Counted from the first letter of the stretch, positions 33,997-43,176 are shown. The stretch: DNA of 64,000 nucleotides from Oxalobacteraceae bacterium (GCA_013284265.1 JABTBR010000037.1:1-64000); one strand, 5' to 3'. The notes: generated by a model not told the origin, from the letters alone. Numbers and translations are program-made.

Positions 33997-35441
33997 ACAC
34001 CCACCTGCTGGCGCTGCAACTGATGGCATTCCAGGGCTGCCTGGGCGCTTTCGATACCCTGTACCACCATGAGCTGACCGAAGCGCTGCCGGGCCGGGCC
34101 AGCGCCCGGCTGGAGCTGGCGATCCACTCGGTGCGCGCCCTGATTTATAGCGCGCTGTTCATTGGCCTGGCTGGCTGGGCCTTCCATGGCGTGTGGGCCG
34201 TGCTGCTGCTACTGGTGTTCGGCGTGGAAATCGTGTTGACCTTGTGGGACTTCGTGGTCGAAGACCAGACCCGCCTGCTGCCAGCCACTGAAAGGGTGAC
34301 CCACACCGTCTTGGCCATGAATGGCGGCGCCTTTATCGCCTTGCTGCTCATGAATATGCCGCAGTGGCTGGCCATGCCGACGGCGCTGGTCTCGCAGCCG
34401 CAGGGTGGTTTGAGCGTGTTCCTGGCGCTGTGCGGCATCGGCGTTGGCCTGTCCGGTCTGCGCGATGGCTGGGCCGCCTATGCGCTGGGACGGCAGGCGC
34501 GGCGGGACGGCGGTGCACCCGGGCTGAGCTTTGGCGACGCCGGACGCAGCTTCCTGGTCACCGGTGCCACCGGCTTCATCGGCCAACAGCTGGTGCGGGC
34601 CCTGCTGCGCGACGGCCAGCGCGTTACCGTGCTGAGCCGGCAGCCGCGCCAGGCCGCCTGGTTGTTCGATGGCCGGGTCGATTGCGTGAGCAGCATGGAA
34701 CAGTTGCCGCCGTCGCGACGCATCGATGTCGTGATCAACCTGGCCGGCGCACGGGTGCTCGGCTGGCGCTGGAGCGCCGCCCGCCGCGCCGTCCTGCGCA
34801 ACAGCCGCGTCGCGCTGACGCACAGGCTGGTGCACTGGATCGCGGCGGCCGACCACAAGCCGGCCTTGATGCTGTCGGCGTCGGCCATCGGCTACTACGG
34901 CGTCCAGCGCGCCGGCGATGCGAGGGAGCTGAGCGAGCGCGACGGGCCGCAGCCTATCTTCATGTCCGAGCTGTGCCGCGAATGGGAGCAGGCCGCCGAT
35001 GGCGCCGCCGCCCACGGCGTGCGCGTGGCGCGTATGCGCATCGGCGTGGTGCTGGGACGCCAGGGCGCGCTGCCGATGATGCTATTGCCCATCAAGCTGG
35101 GACTGGGCGGCCCGCTCGGTGGCGGCGCGCAGTGGCTGTCGTGGATACATGTCGACGATGTGCTGGGCGGCATGGCGCATCTGTGCCAGACAGGCGGGGA
35201 AGGCAGTTACAATTTCACGGCGCCGGAAACCCTGACCCAGGCCCAGTTCGGCCGGGTGGCGGCGGCCGTGCTGCGCCGTCCCTACGGCTTGCCGACGCCG
35301 GGCTGGCCGATGCGGCTGGCGCTGGGCGAGCAGGCCGACCTGCTGCTCGAAGGCCAGCGGGTGGCACCGCACAGGCTGAAGGAGGGCGGCTTCGTGTTCC
35401 GCCACCCTCGGCTGGAAGGCGCGCTGCGCAGTCTCGGCTAG
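33993..35441 (+). CDS. Membrane domain fused to TIGR01777-family NAD-dependent epimerase
   Basis: This 482-residue protein has an N-terminal section (about residues 1-170) of four or five hydrophobic helices (MAFQGCLGAFDTLYHHELTE, ALIYSALFIGLAGW, VLLLLVFGVEIVLTLWDFVV). A short-chain dehydrogenase-like domain of the YfcH/TIGR01777 family follows: FLVTGATGFIGQQLVRALL nucleotide-binding loop, VINLAGARV, ASAIGYYG with the catalytic Tyr, and LSWIHVDDV. TIGR01777 proteins are normally about 300 residues and soluble, so the membrane fusion is notable. ATG 33993 overlaps the preceding stop. Confidence 0.88.
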   Translation: MNTHLLALQLMAFQGCLGAFDTLYHHELTEALPGRASARLELAIHSVRALIYSALFIGLAGWAFHGVWAVLLLLVFGVEIVLTLWDFVVEDQTRLLPATERVTHTVLAMNGGAFIALLLMNMPQWLAMPTALVSQPQGGLSVFLALCGIGVGLSGLRDGWAAYALGRQARRDGGAPGLSFGDAGRSFLVTGATGFIGQQLVRALLRDGQRVTVLSRQPRQAAWLFDGRVDCVSSMEQLPPSRRIDVVINLAGARVLGWRWSAARRAVLRNSRVALTHRLVHWIAAADHKPALMLSASAIGYYGVQRAGDARELSERDGPQPIFMSELCREWEQAADGAAAHGVRVARMRIGVVLGRQGALPMMLLPIKLGLGGPLGGGAQWLSWIHVDDVLGGMAHLCQTGGEGSYNFTAPETLTQAQFGRVAAAVLRRPYGLPTPGWPMRLALGEQADLLLEGQRVAPHRLKEGGFVFRHPRLEGALRSLG

Positions 35442-35481
35442 CCTCGCCAGTCCCGGCTTGCCGGGCGGATCCCATCCCCAG

Positions 35482-35505
35482 CCCCGCCATCGCGGGGTTT
35501 TTTTT
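35482..35505 (+). terminator. Intrinsic terminator of the DCC-epimerase operon
   Basis: CCCCGC-CATC-GCGGGG followed by eight T, 41 bases after the epimerase stop. Confidence 0.9.
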
Positions 35506-35649
35506 GCGCAAATACTTTGCACATTTTTGGCGGGAACAGCGCGCCGGAATTGCCGAATCGATAGCGAAACAGTGTAGACTGCGCATCCTTAGCCAGCGAC
35601 ACTGGCTATGGCCAAAAAGGCATTAAATTCACATAATGGAGATAAGTTC

Positions 35650-37050
35650 TTGAGCCTTTTCCGAACCAAAAATCTGGACCACATGGTGGCACAGAGCAAG
35701 GCCGCAGGTGGCCTGAAGAAAGTCCTCGGTCCGCTGGACCTGGTCTTGATGGGAATCGGTGCCATCGTCGGCACTGGTATTTTTGTGTTGACCGGCACCG
35801 GCGCGCTGACCGCCGGCCCGGCGCTGACGCTGTCCTTCGTGGTGGCAGCCTTGGCTTGCGGCTTTGCCGCCTTGTGCTATGCAGAATTCGCTTCGACCGT
35901 GCCGGTGGCCGGTTCGATCTATACCTATAGTTACGCCACCCTGGGCGAACTGGTGGCCTGGATGATAGGCTGGGATCTGATGCTGGAATACGGCCTGGCC
36001 ACTTCGGCCGTGTCGGTCGGCTGGTCGGGTTACTTCCAGTCGCTGCTGGGCGGCTTCGGCATCCATCTGCCGGCCGTGCTGACGGCCGCGCCGGGCGCGG
36101 TACCGGGCGTGACCACCTGGTTCAACCTGCCTGCGCTGGTGATCATGCTGCTGCTGACGGCCATGCTGTCCTGGGGCGTGCGCGAGTCCGCGCGCCTGAA
36201 CAGCATCATGGTCGCCATCAAGGTCGCCGTCGTGCTGCTGTTCATCGCCGTCGGCGCCGGCCACGTCAAGCCCGTCAACTGGCAACCCTTCATGCCTTTC
36301 GGTATGAACGGCATGATGAGCGCGGCCGCGCTGGTGTTCTTCGCCTTCATCGGCTTCGACGCCGTGACCTCGGCCGCCGAGGAAGTCAAACGCCCCGAGC
36401 GCGATCTGCCGATCGGCATCATCGGTTCGCTGGCCGTGTGCACGGTGCTGTATGTGGTGGTCTCGGCCATCATGACCGGCATCGTCCCGTTCCAGCAATT
36501 CGCCGGCGTCGACCATCCGGTTTCGCTGGCGCTGCAGTACGCCGGCCAGAACTGGGTCGCCGGCTTCGTCGACCTGGGCGCGATCCTGGGCATGACCACC
36601 GTGATCCTGGTGATGACCTATGGCCAGACCCGCGTGATCTTCGCGATGTCGCGCGACGGCCTGCTGCCGAAACGCCTGTCGACCCTGCATCCCAAATACA
36701 ACACGCCGTTCTTCGCCACCTGGACCGTGGGTATCGTGTTCGGCCTGATCGGCGCCGTGGTGCCGCTGGGCGTATTGGCTGAGCTGATCAATATCGGTAC
36801 GCTGGCCGCGTTCTGCCTGGTGTCGGTGGCGGTGGTGGTGCTGCGCAAGAAGCGTCCCGACCTGCATCGCGCCTTCCGCTGCCCTGGCGTGCCCTATGTG
36901 CCGGCGCTGGCCGTGCTGTTCTGCCTGGCCTTGATGACCTTCCTGAGCCGCACCACCTGGATCGCCTTCGGCATCTGGCTGGTGATCGGACTGGTGATTT
37001 ACTTCGGGTACTCGCGCCGTAATGCGGTGCTGCATACCCAGCAGGCGTAA
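35650..37050 (+). CDS. APC-family amino-acid permease
   Basis: This roughly 466-residue transporter has 12 membrane helices and family motifs LMGIGAIVGTGIFVLTG (helix 1 substrate site), CYAEFASTVPVAGSIYTYSY and FFAFIGFDAVTSAAEEVKRPERDLPIGI (read in two parts), typical of cationic amino-acid transporter (CAT/YfnA-like) permeases. It probably imports amino acids with protons. I favour TTG 35650, giving MSLFRTKNLDHMVAQ behind GGAG, over ATG 35608, which has no ribosome site and adds 14 residues absent from typical relatives. It is a single gene. Confidence 0.88.
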   Translation: MSLFRTKNLDHMVAQSKAAGGLKKVLGPLDLVLMGIGAIVGTGIFVLTGTGALTAGPALTLSFVVAALACGFAALCYAEFASTVPVAGSIYTYSYATLGELVAWMIGWDLMLEYGLATSAVSVGWSGYFQSLLGGFGIHLPAVLTAAPGAVPGVTTWFNLPALVIMLLLTAMLSWGVRESARLNSIMVAIKVAVVLLFIAVGAGHVKPVNWQPFMPFGMNGMMSAAALVFFAFIGFDAVTSAAEEVKRPERDLPIGIIGSLAVCTVLYVVVSAIMTGIVPFQQFAGVDHPVSLALQYAGQNWVAGFVDLGAILGMTTVILVMTYGQTRVIFAMSRDGLLPKRLSTLHPKYNTPFFATWTVGIVFGLIGAVVPLGVLAELINIGTLAAFCLVSVAVVVLRKKRPDLHRAFRCPGVPYVPALAVLFCLALMTFLSRTTWIAFGIWLVIGLVIYFGYSRRNAVLHTQQA

Positions 37051-37069
37051 ACGCGCAGTAAAGAGTCGT

Positions 37070-37106
37070 AAAAAACAGGCGGGACGGGTTAAACCGTCCC
37101 GCCTGT
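37070..37106 (-). terminator. Intrinsic terminator for the leftward GntR gene
   Basis: ACAGGCGGGACGG-N6-CCGTCCCGCCTGT is a perfect 13-base stem. Read leftwards it is followed by a T-run (the A-run at 37070-37075). It lies between the convergent permease and GntR genes and may also slow rightward transcription. Confidence 0.85.
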
Positions 37107-37198
37107 TGACGTTTCAGCCTCGCGTTTACCCAGCGCCCGAGCGATGCCGATGAGCATCACGATCGCTGAACCCGGCACACCGTGCGCGCCTGAAAGGT

Positions 37199-37918
37199 TT
37201 AGCCGTTGTTTGACATCAGCAGGGCGCTGATCAGGTCGCGTTTTGGACGCTCGCCGCCGGCATCGAATTGCAGACCGGCTTCCACATGCTCCAGGTGGTG
37301 CAGCATCAGGTTCACGGTTTCCTCGGTCTTGCCGCTTTCGGCGAGGTCGAGGATCTGATCGTGCTCGCCGGAGGAGCAGGCGGCGTCGTGAGTGGACTGG
37401 TACAGCATGGTGATCAGCGAACTGCGCGCCACCAGTTCGCTGATGGTCGCGGTCAAGACGCCATTGCCGACCGTTTCGGCCATCAGCACGTGGAAGTCGC
37501 CCAGCAGGCGGCTGCGCCGGCGCGAGGTGTTGGCGGCCAGCGCGGCGCGTTCGGCGGCCAGGTGGGCACGCAGGCGCTTGTAATCGGCCGGCTTGGCCTT
37601 GAGTACGAACTCCCGCGCCAGCGCCGCTTCCAGAATGCGGCGCACGGCGAAGATCTCGCGCGCTTCGACGGCGCTGGGCTTGGCCACATAGGCGCCCTTG
37701 TCGGGAACCATGTCGATCAGCTTTTCCATGGACAGCATCAGCAAAGCGGCGCGCACCTTGGTGCGGCTCACGCCGTAGGTGCGCGCCAGCGCTTCCTCGC
37801 GCAGCTTGGTGCCGGGTGGCAGGCGGTGTTCGGCGATCGCGTCGGCGATATCGCGCGCGATGGAGTCGGCACTTTCAACAAGCGCTTCGGCGGCGGGCAG
37901 TGCGGTCAGGTCGGTCAT
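37199..37918 (-). CDS. GntR-family regulator (FadR/FCD type)
   Basis: This 239-residue regulator has an N-terminal winged helix (IARDIADAIAEHRLPPGTKLREEALARTYGVSRTKVRAALLML, read in parts) and a C-terminal all-helical FCD domain with the usual metal/ligand residues in LLGDFHVLMAETVGN and SGEHDQILDLAESG. It is divergent from the hydroxyacid oxidase/reductase/kinase operon and most likely represses it until a hydroxyacid binds. ATG 37918 was chosen; the longer upstream open stretch runs through the promoter. Repeated GTATGC elements lie in the shared promoter. Confidence 0.88.
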   Translation of the reverse strand: MTDLTALPAAEALVESADSIARDIADAIAEHRLPPGTKLREEALARTYGVSRTKVRAALLMLSMEKLIDMVPDKGAYVAKPSAVEAREIFAVRRILEAALAREFVLKAKPADYKRLRAHLAAERAALAANTSRRRSRLLGDFHVLMAETVGNGVLTATISELVARSSLITMLYQSTHDAACSSGEHDQILDLAESGKTEETVNLMLHHLEHVEAGLQFDAGGERPKRDLISALLMSNNG

Positions 37919-37973
37919 GGCTTGGCTTGGCTGCGCGAGGTGCGCGCAATTGGAAAAAGAAGATTGTACGGCG

Positions 37974-38022
37974 TTTGCATACGTTGGCGTAGTGTCATTT
38001 GATGTATGCAAATTTTGTATGC
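37974..38022. promoter_or_regulatory. Candidate GntR operators: TTTGCATAC and GTATGCAAA repeats
   Basis: TTTGCATAC at 37974-37982 and its reverse complement GTATGCAAA at 38004-38012 are followed by a further GTATGC at 38017-38022. They lie in the 280-base divergent region between the GntR gene and the oxidase operon it probably controls. Helical phasing of about 30 bases between the first two arms suits two dimers or a loop. Confidence 0.6.
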
Positions 38023-38198
38023 TTTTGCGATGAAAAAGCGCTTTTATGGGCTGAATAGGGTAGTTTCGACTATGCCTTGACGGCGGTGCGTTGCGCTGGC
38101 GCCGGAATTCTCCGCTATTTCCAACCATCGATGGCTTGACTCGGCCCATCCAGTGCTTTCTACTGGATGCCTGATTATTCACACCCGGAAGGTCCAGG

Positions 38199-39353
38199 AT
38201 GGCACTTATTACGACGGTTGAAGACTTGCGCGTGCTGGCCAAAAAGCGCGTGCCGCGCATGTTCTACGACTATGCCGATGCCGGCTCCTGGACCGAATCG
38301 ACCTACCGCGCCAACGAGGCGGACTTCGCCAGCATCAAATTCCGCCAGCGCGTGGCGGTCAATCTGGAGAACCGTTCGCTGCGCAGCACCATGGTGGGGC
38401 AGGAGGTGGCGATGCCGGTGGCACTGGCGCCCACCGGGCTGACCGGTATGCAGCGCGCCGATGGTGAAATCCTGGCGGCGCGGGCGGCGGAAAAATTCGG
38501 CGTGCCGTTTACCTTGTCGACGATGAGCATCTGCTCGATCGAAGATGTGGCGGCCCACACCAGCAAGCCGTTCTGGTTCCAGCTGTACGTGATGAAGGAC
38601 CGGCCCTTTGTCGAACGGCTGATCGAGCGCGCCCGCGCGGCCCAATGCTCGGCGCTGGTGCTGACGCTGGATTTGCAGGTACTGGGCCAGCGCCACAAGG
38701 ATCTGCGCAACGGCATGACGGCGCCACCGAAGATGACGCTGGCGAATATCCTTAATCTGATGACGCGCCCGCGCTGGTGTATGGGCATGCTGGGCACGCG
38801 GCGCCATGGCTTTGGCAATATCGTCGGGCATGCCAGCGATGTGTCGGATATGTCCTCGCTGTCGGCCTGGACCTCGCAGCAGTTCGATCCGGCGCTGTCG
38901 TGGGCCGACGTGGAATGGATCAAGCGGCGCTGGGGCGGCAAGCTGATCATCAAGGGCATCATGGACCCGGAGGATGCGCAGCTGGCCGCCGATAGCGGCG
39001 CCGATGCGCTGATCGTGTCCAACCACGGCGGGCGCCAGCTGGACGGCGCCCAGTCCAGCATTGCCGCCTTGCCGGCCATCGTGGACGCGGTGGGCGCGCG
39101 CATCGAAGTGCATATGGATGGCGGCGTGCGTTCGGGGCAGGATGTGATCCGCGCGCTGGCGCTGGGCGCCAAGGGCGTGTATATCGGGCGGCCTTTCCTG
39201 TATGGCCTGGGTGCGATGGGTGAGGAGGGTGTCGGCAAGTGCCTGGACATCATCCGCAATGAACTCGATCTGACCATGGCCTTTTGCGGCCTGCGCGATG
39301 TGCGCGACGTGAGCGCTCGGATACTGTTGGCCGGATCGTCAGGAGTATGCTAG
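38199..39353 (+). CDS. FMN-dependent alpha-hydroxy-acid dehydrogenase (lactate/glycolate oxidase family)
   Basis: This 384-residue TIM-barrel flavoenzyme oxidises a 2-hydroxyacid to the 2-oxoacid. Active-site segments are present: RMFYDYADAGSWTE near the N-terminus, ALAPTGLTGMQRADGE, FQLYVMKDR, LTLDLQVLGQRHKDLRNG, LIIKGIMDPEDA (Lys) and the catalytic His/Arg in SNHGGRQLDGA, then MDGGVRSGQDV. The substrate could be lactate, glycolate, glycerate or tartronate; the two following genes point to C3 metabolism. ATG 38199 follows GGAAGGTCCAGG. Confidence 0.88.
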   Translation: MALITTVEDLRVLAKKRVPRMFYDYADAGSWTESTYRANEADFASIKFRQRVAVNLENRSLRSTMVGQEVAMPVALAPTGLTGMQRADGEILAARAAEKFGVPFTLSTMSICSIEDVAAHTSKPFWFQLYVMKDRPFVERLIERARAAQCSALVLTLDLQVLGQRHKDLRNGMTAPPKMTLANILNLMTRPRWCMGMLGTRRHGFGNIVGHASDVSDMSSLSAWTSQQFDPALSWADVEWIKRRWGGKLIIKGIMDPEDAQLAADSGADALIVSNHGGRQLDGAQSSIAALPAIVDAVGARIEVHMDGGVRSGQDVIRALALGAKGVYIGRPFLYGLGAMGEEGVGKCLDIIRNELDLTMAFCGLRDVRDVSARILLAGSSGVC

Positions 39354-39387
39354 CCGCTATAGGCGGGGAATTTAACAGGAGAATGGC

Positions 39388-40278
39388 ATGAGCAAAGTCG
39401 GCTTTATCGGTTTGGGCGTGATGGGTTCGCCCATGGCGGCGAATATCCTCAAGGGCGGTCATGAGCTGTTTGTATTGGAGCGCAAGGCGCTGCCGGCGGA
39501 GCTGGTGACGCTGGGCGCGGTTGGCTGCGCGTCGGGCCGCGACGTGGCGCGGCGCGCCGACGCGATCATCGTCATGGTGCCCGATACGCCGGACGTGGCG
39601 GCGGTGCTGTTCGACGAGGGCGGCGTGGCGCAAGGCCTCACGGCCGGCAAGACGGTGGTGGACATGAGTTCGATCTCGCCGATCGAGACCAAGAAGTTCG
39701 CCACCCGTATCAACGCGCTTGGCTGCGCCTATCTGGATGCGCCGGTGTCCGGCGGCGAGGTGGGCGCCAAGGCGGCCAGCCTGACGATCATGGTCGGTGG
39801 CGAACAGGCAGCCTTCGACGCGGTCAAGCCGCTGTTTGAACTGATGGGCAAAAACATCACGCTGGTGGGCGGCAATGGCGACGGCCAGACTACCAAGGTG
39901 GCCAACCAGATCATCGTGGCGCTGAATATCGAGGCGGTGGCAGAAGCGCTGCTGTTCGCCTCGCGCATGGGCGCCGATCCGGCCAAGGTGAGACAGGCGC
40001 TGATGGGCGGCTTTGCCGCCTCGCGCATACTGGAAGTGCATGGCGAGCGGATGATCAAGCGCAGCTTCGATCCGGGCTTCCGGGTGGAGCTGCACCAGAA
40101 AGATCTGAGCCTGGCGCTGAACAGTGCGCGCCAGCTGGGTATCAGCCTGCCGAACACCGCCACCGCGCAGGAGTTGTTCAATACCTGCGCGGCACACGGC
40201 GGCAAGGCCTGGGACCATTCGGCACTGGTGCGCGCGCTGGAGATCATGGCCAACTTTGAAGTCGGCCAGAAGCCATGA
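39388..40278 (+). CDS. 2-hydroxy-3-oxopropionate (tartronate semialdehyde) reductase
   Basis: This 296-residue protein of the beta-hydroxyacid dehydrogenase family has the NAD-binding start VGFIGLGVMGSPMAANIL, the substrate-binding LDAPVSGGEVGAKAASLTIMVGG and the catalytic Lys region GNGDGQTTKVANQIIVALNIEAVAEAL (read in parts). These match GarR/GlxR, which reduce tartronate semialdehyde to D-glycerate. Its stop overlaps the start of the glycerate kinase gene, whose substrate it would supply. 3-hydroxyisobutyrate dehydrogenase is the main alternative. Confidence 0.88.
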   Translation: MSKVGFIGLGVMGSPMAANILKGGHELFVLERKALPAELVTLGAVGCASGRDVARRADAIIVMVPDTPDVAAVLFDEGGVAQGLTAGKTVVDMSSISPIETKKFATRINALGCAYLDAPVSGGEVGAKAASLTIMVGGEQAAFDAVKPLFELMGKNITLVGGNGDGQTTKVANQIIVALNIEAVAEALLFASRMGADPAKVRQALMGGFAASRILEVHGERMIKRSFDPGFRVELHQKDLSLALNSARQLGISLPNTATAQELFNTCAAHGGKAWDHSALVRALEIMANFEVGQKP

Positions 40279-41543
40279 GCGCGGCGCTGAAGCCCGCGGC
40301 GCTATTGCGGCGCATGTTCGACGCAGCCGTGGCGGCGGCCCAGCCTGCGCTCTGCCTGCCGCCGCATTTGCCGCCGCCGCCGCGCGGGCGCACGCTGGTG
40401 ATCGGCGCGGGCAAGGCCTCGGCCGAAATGGCGCGGGTGGTGGAGCAGCACTGGCCGGGCGAGCTGACCGGCCTGGTGCTCACGCGCTATGGCTACAGCG
40501 TGCCGTGCCAGCGCATTGAGATTGCCGAGGCGGCCCATCCGGTGCCGGATCAGGCGGGAGTCGATGCCACGCGGCGCATCCGCGCCATGGTGGCGGACCT
40601 GACGGCCGACGACCTGGTGATCTGCCTGATTTCAGGCGGCGGATCGGCGCTACTGGTGCAGCCGGACGACGCGCTGGACCTGGCCGACAAGCAGGACATC
40701 AACCGTGCGCTGCTCAAAAGCGGCGCCACCATCAGCGAGATGAATTGCGTGCGGCGCCACCTGTCCGGTATCAAGGGCGGGCGGCTGGCGGCGGCCTGCT
40801 ATCCGGCGCGGGTATTGACGCTGCTGATTTCCGATGTGCCTGGCGACGACCCGGTCGATATCGCCTCCGGCCCCACCAGCGCGGACGCCAGCAGCTGTGC
40901 CGACGCGCTGGCCATTCTGCAGCGCTATGCGATCGATATTCCGGACAAGGTGAGGGCGCTGCTGGAAAGCGGCCGGGGCGAGTCCGTCAAGCCCGGCGAT
41001 GCCCGGCTGGCCAACTGCGAAACGCGCATGATCGTCACGCCGCAGATGGCGCTGGAAGCGGCGGCCGCGGTGGCGCGCGCAGAAGGTGTGGCGGTGCATA
41101 TTCTGGGCGACAGCATCGAGGGCGAGGCGCGCGACGTGGGCATTGTCATGGCGGGCATCGCGCGCCAGGTGGCCACCCGCGGCCAGCCCTTCCAGCCGCC
41201 TTGCGTGCTGCTGTCTGGCGGAGAAACCACAGTGACGGTACGCGGCAACGGCCGGGGCGGGCGCAATGTAGAATTCCTGCTGGCCCTGGGCGTGGCCTTG
41301 AACGGCTTGGAGCGCGTGCATGCGCTTGCCTGCGATACCGATGGCGTGGATGGGCAGGAGGAGATCGCCGGCGCGCTGCTGGCGCCGGACACACTGGCCC
41401 GCGCCTGGGCGCAAGGCATGCAGCCGCGCGCGCATCTGGCCAATAACGACGGGCACGGCTTCTTCCAGGCGTTGGGTGATTCCGTCGTGTGCGGCCCGAC
41501 GCTGACGAACGTTAACGACTTCCGCGCGATCTATATTTCTTAG
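40275..41543 (+). CDS. Glycerate 2-kinase (GckA/TtuD, MOFRL family)
   Basis: This 422-residue protein is of the DUF4147/MOFRL type. Markers are TLVIGAGKASAEMARVVE, LISGGGSALLVQP, NCVRRHLSGIKGGRLA, ISDVPGDDPVDIASGPT and the C-terminal MOFRL region CVLLSGGETTVTVRGNGRGGRNVEFLLAL (read in parts) with DTDGVDGQEE. It phosphorylates glycerate to 2-phosphoglycerate for entry into lower glycolysis. ATG 40275 overlaps the previous stop by four bases. It is the last gene of the GntR-linked operon. Confidence 0.9.
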   Translation: MSAALKPAALLRRMFDAAVAAAQPALCLPPHLPPPPRGRTLVIGAGKASAEMARVVEQHWPGELTGLVLTRYGYSVPCQRIEIAEAAHPVPDQAGVDATRRIRAMVADLTADDLVICLISGGGSALLVQPDDALDLADKQDINRALLKSGATISEMNCVRRHLSGIKGGRLAAACYPARVLTLLISDVPGDDPVDIASGPTSADASSCADALAILQRYAIDIPDKVRALLESGRGESVKPGDARLANCETRMIVTPQMALEAAAAVARAEGVAVHILGDSIEGEARDVGIVMAGIARQVATRGQPFQPPCVLLSGGETTVTVRGNGRGGRNVEFLLALGVALNGLERVHALACDTDGVDGQEEIAGALLAPDTLARAWAQGMQPRAHLANNDGHGFFQALGDSVVCGPTLTNVNDFRAIYIS

Positions 41544-41578
41544 AGCGGATGTCGAGCGAGTAGGGGCCTTGAGGCCAA

Positions 41579-41908
41579 TCAATCTGGAAGAGACGCATCC
41601 ATGGAGGGGACAATCGGGCATGCAACCAGGCGAATGCCAAGCGCTTTGCAGACACGACTGATCGTCTCGAAGCGGGGAGCACTGTTTGAGCGCAATGCTT
41701 TATATAAGGCTTCACGGCTGATTCCGGCCGCTTCGGCGACCTTTGTCATACCGCGCGCCCGCGCAATGTCGCCAAGAGCCGATGCGAGCAAGGATGCATC
41801 GCCGCCTTGCAGAATTTCGGTCAGATAGCTCGCAATAACCTGCTCGTCCCGCAGAAAGGGCGCCGGGTCGAATTGCGACAAGTCGTTGACATTGATGTGC
41901 TTGCTCAT
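41579..41908 (-). CDS. Antitoxin of a HigBA-like module (helix-turn-helix)
   Basis: This 109-residue protein has an N-terminal arm (LSQFDPAPFLRDEQVIASYLTEILQGGD) and a helix-turn-helix (MTKVAEAAGISREALYKALR, SAPRFETISRVCKALGIRL) typical of addiction-module antidotes. It neutralises the toxin encoded just upstream and represses the shared promoter. The order, toxin first then antitoxin 17 bases on, is that of higBA. ATG 41908 follows GAGGAAGAATC. Confidence 0.9.
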   Translation of the reverse strand: MSKHINVNDLSQFDPAPFLRDEQVIASYLTEILQGGDASLLASALGDIARARGMTKVAEAAGISREALYKALRSNSAPRFETISRVCKALGIRLVACPIVPSMDASLPD

Positions 41909-41925
41909 TGCTTGATTCTTCCTCT

Positions 41926-42219
41926 TCAATTCAACTGCGCGGCGAGTGCTTTTGCGCGTTTGATATCTGCGCGTTGAGTGCGTTTAGAGCCGCCCGCCAG
42001 TAGAACAATTACCTGAGTACCGTGTTGCTTGATATAGATGCGCCAGCCTGCGCCAATATGAATACGTAGTTCAAGGACGCCGTCTCCGACTGACGCATAG
42101 TCGCCCATCAGTCCAAATTCCAATCGCTTAATCCTGGCGAGAATAGCGCCGAGCGCAGCCTTGTCGTTCAATTGATTGAGCCACAGGGAAAACTCGGGGA
42201 GCGGTTTGACCGTGTTCAT
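41926..42219 (-). CDS. Toxin of a HigBA-like module (RelE/ParE fold)
   Basis: This 97-residue protein has the RelE/ParE core: FSLWLNQLNDKAALGAILARIKRLEFGLMGDYASVG, then VLELRIHIGAGWRIYIKQHG and VIVLLAGGSKRTQRADIKRAKAL (read in parts). The pattern is that of putative addiction-module killer proteins, mRNA interferases of the HigB type. It is complete and unbroken, so the module is probably active. It lies 117 bases past the universal stress gene stop. Confidence 0.9.
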   Translation of the reverse strand: MNTVKPLPEFSLWLNQLNDKAALGAILARIKRLEFGLMGDYASVGDGVLELRIHIGAGWRIYIKQHGTQVIVLLAGGSKRTQRADIKRAKALAAQLN

Positions 42220-42336
42220 GAACAGTGTATTCGATCGATGACGGGATGCAAGCGCTTTCCGGTGGCATTACGTCGCCGGCCAGCGCCTTGACCTGAATGC
42301 ATCCAGCCATGTGCCCATTTCGCTACGGGACTCCGC

Positions 42337-43176
42337 TTAGTGCGCCATCAGCACCGGCAAGGTCATGCCGGCCAACACGGTCTTGGTCACGCCGCCGAGT
42401 AGCACTTCGCGGATGCGGGTGTGGCCGTAGCCGCCCATGACGAGCAGGTCGGCCTCGATATTGGCGGCCAGCGACAGCAAGGCGTCGCCGACGTCGCCCT
42501 CGGTGGTTTGCTGCAGGACCTCGACCTGCACGCCGTGGCGCGCCAGATAGGTCGCCATGTCCGCGCCAGGCTGGGCGCCATGGCTGGGGTGGGCTGCGCT
42601 GGCGTTGAATACGGCCAGCGTGACCTTGCGCGCGCGCCGCAGCAGCGGCAGCGCGGCGCTGATGGCGCGGGTGGCGGCCATGCTGCCGTCCCAGGCCAGC
42701 AGCGGCCGTTGTCCCACCTGGCTGAACTGCCCGGCATAGGGCAGGATCAGCACCGGCCGCGCGCAGTGCAGCGTGACAAATTGCGGCAGGTCGGCGGCCT
42801 GCAGCGGCGATTGCTCCATCGGGTCGGGCTGACCCACCACCACCAGGTCGGCGTAGCGCGCCTGCAAGGCCAGGCCGGCGGCGGCCTCGTCGTCAATGCG
42901 GCGCGTCTCATAGGATTCGACGCCGCACGCTTCGATGCAGCTTACAAATTCGGCCAGCGCCGCGTCGGCGCGCTCGCTCAAAAAACTCAGATCGATGCCG
43001 AGTACCGGCGCTTCCGGCGCCATGGCCATGCTCTGAAACGCGAACTGGGACAGGCCGGTCATGGCCGCGCCCACCAGATGGGCTTGCTCGATATTGGCCA
43101 GTTGCGCCGCCAGTTTGATGCGCGCCGCATTGTGCCGGGATTTCTCTACATTGATCAGTATGGTCTTATAGGACAT
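42337..43176 (-). CDS. Universal stress protein, tandem domain, FNR-controlled
   Basis: This 279-residue protein contains two UspA-like halves. The second keeps the ATP-binding pattern LLVMGGYGHTRIREVLLGGVTKTVL (read in parts, G-x2-G-x9-G), while the first is diverged. It starts MSYKTILINVEKS from ATG 43176 behind AAGGAGAACCACC. A perfect FNR box 108 bases upstream implies induction under low oxygen, as known for several Usp proteins. It is monocistronic. Confidence 0.88.
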   Translation of the reverse strand: MSYKTILINVEKSRHNAARIKLAAQLANIEQAHLVGAAMTGLSQFAFQSMAMAPEAPVLGIDLSFLSERADAALAEFVSCIEACGVESYETRRIDDEAAAGLALQARYADLVVVGQPDPMEQSPLQAADLPQFVTLHCARPVLILPYAGQFSQVGQRPLLAWDGSMAATRAISAALPLLRRARKVTLAVFNASAAHPSHGAQPGADMATYLARHGVQVEVLQQTTEGDVGDALLSLAANIEADLLVMGGYGHTRIREVLLGGVTKTVLAGMTLPVLMAH

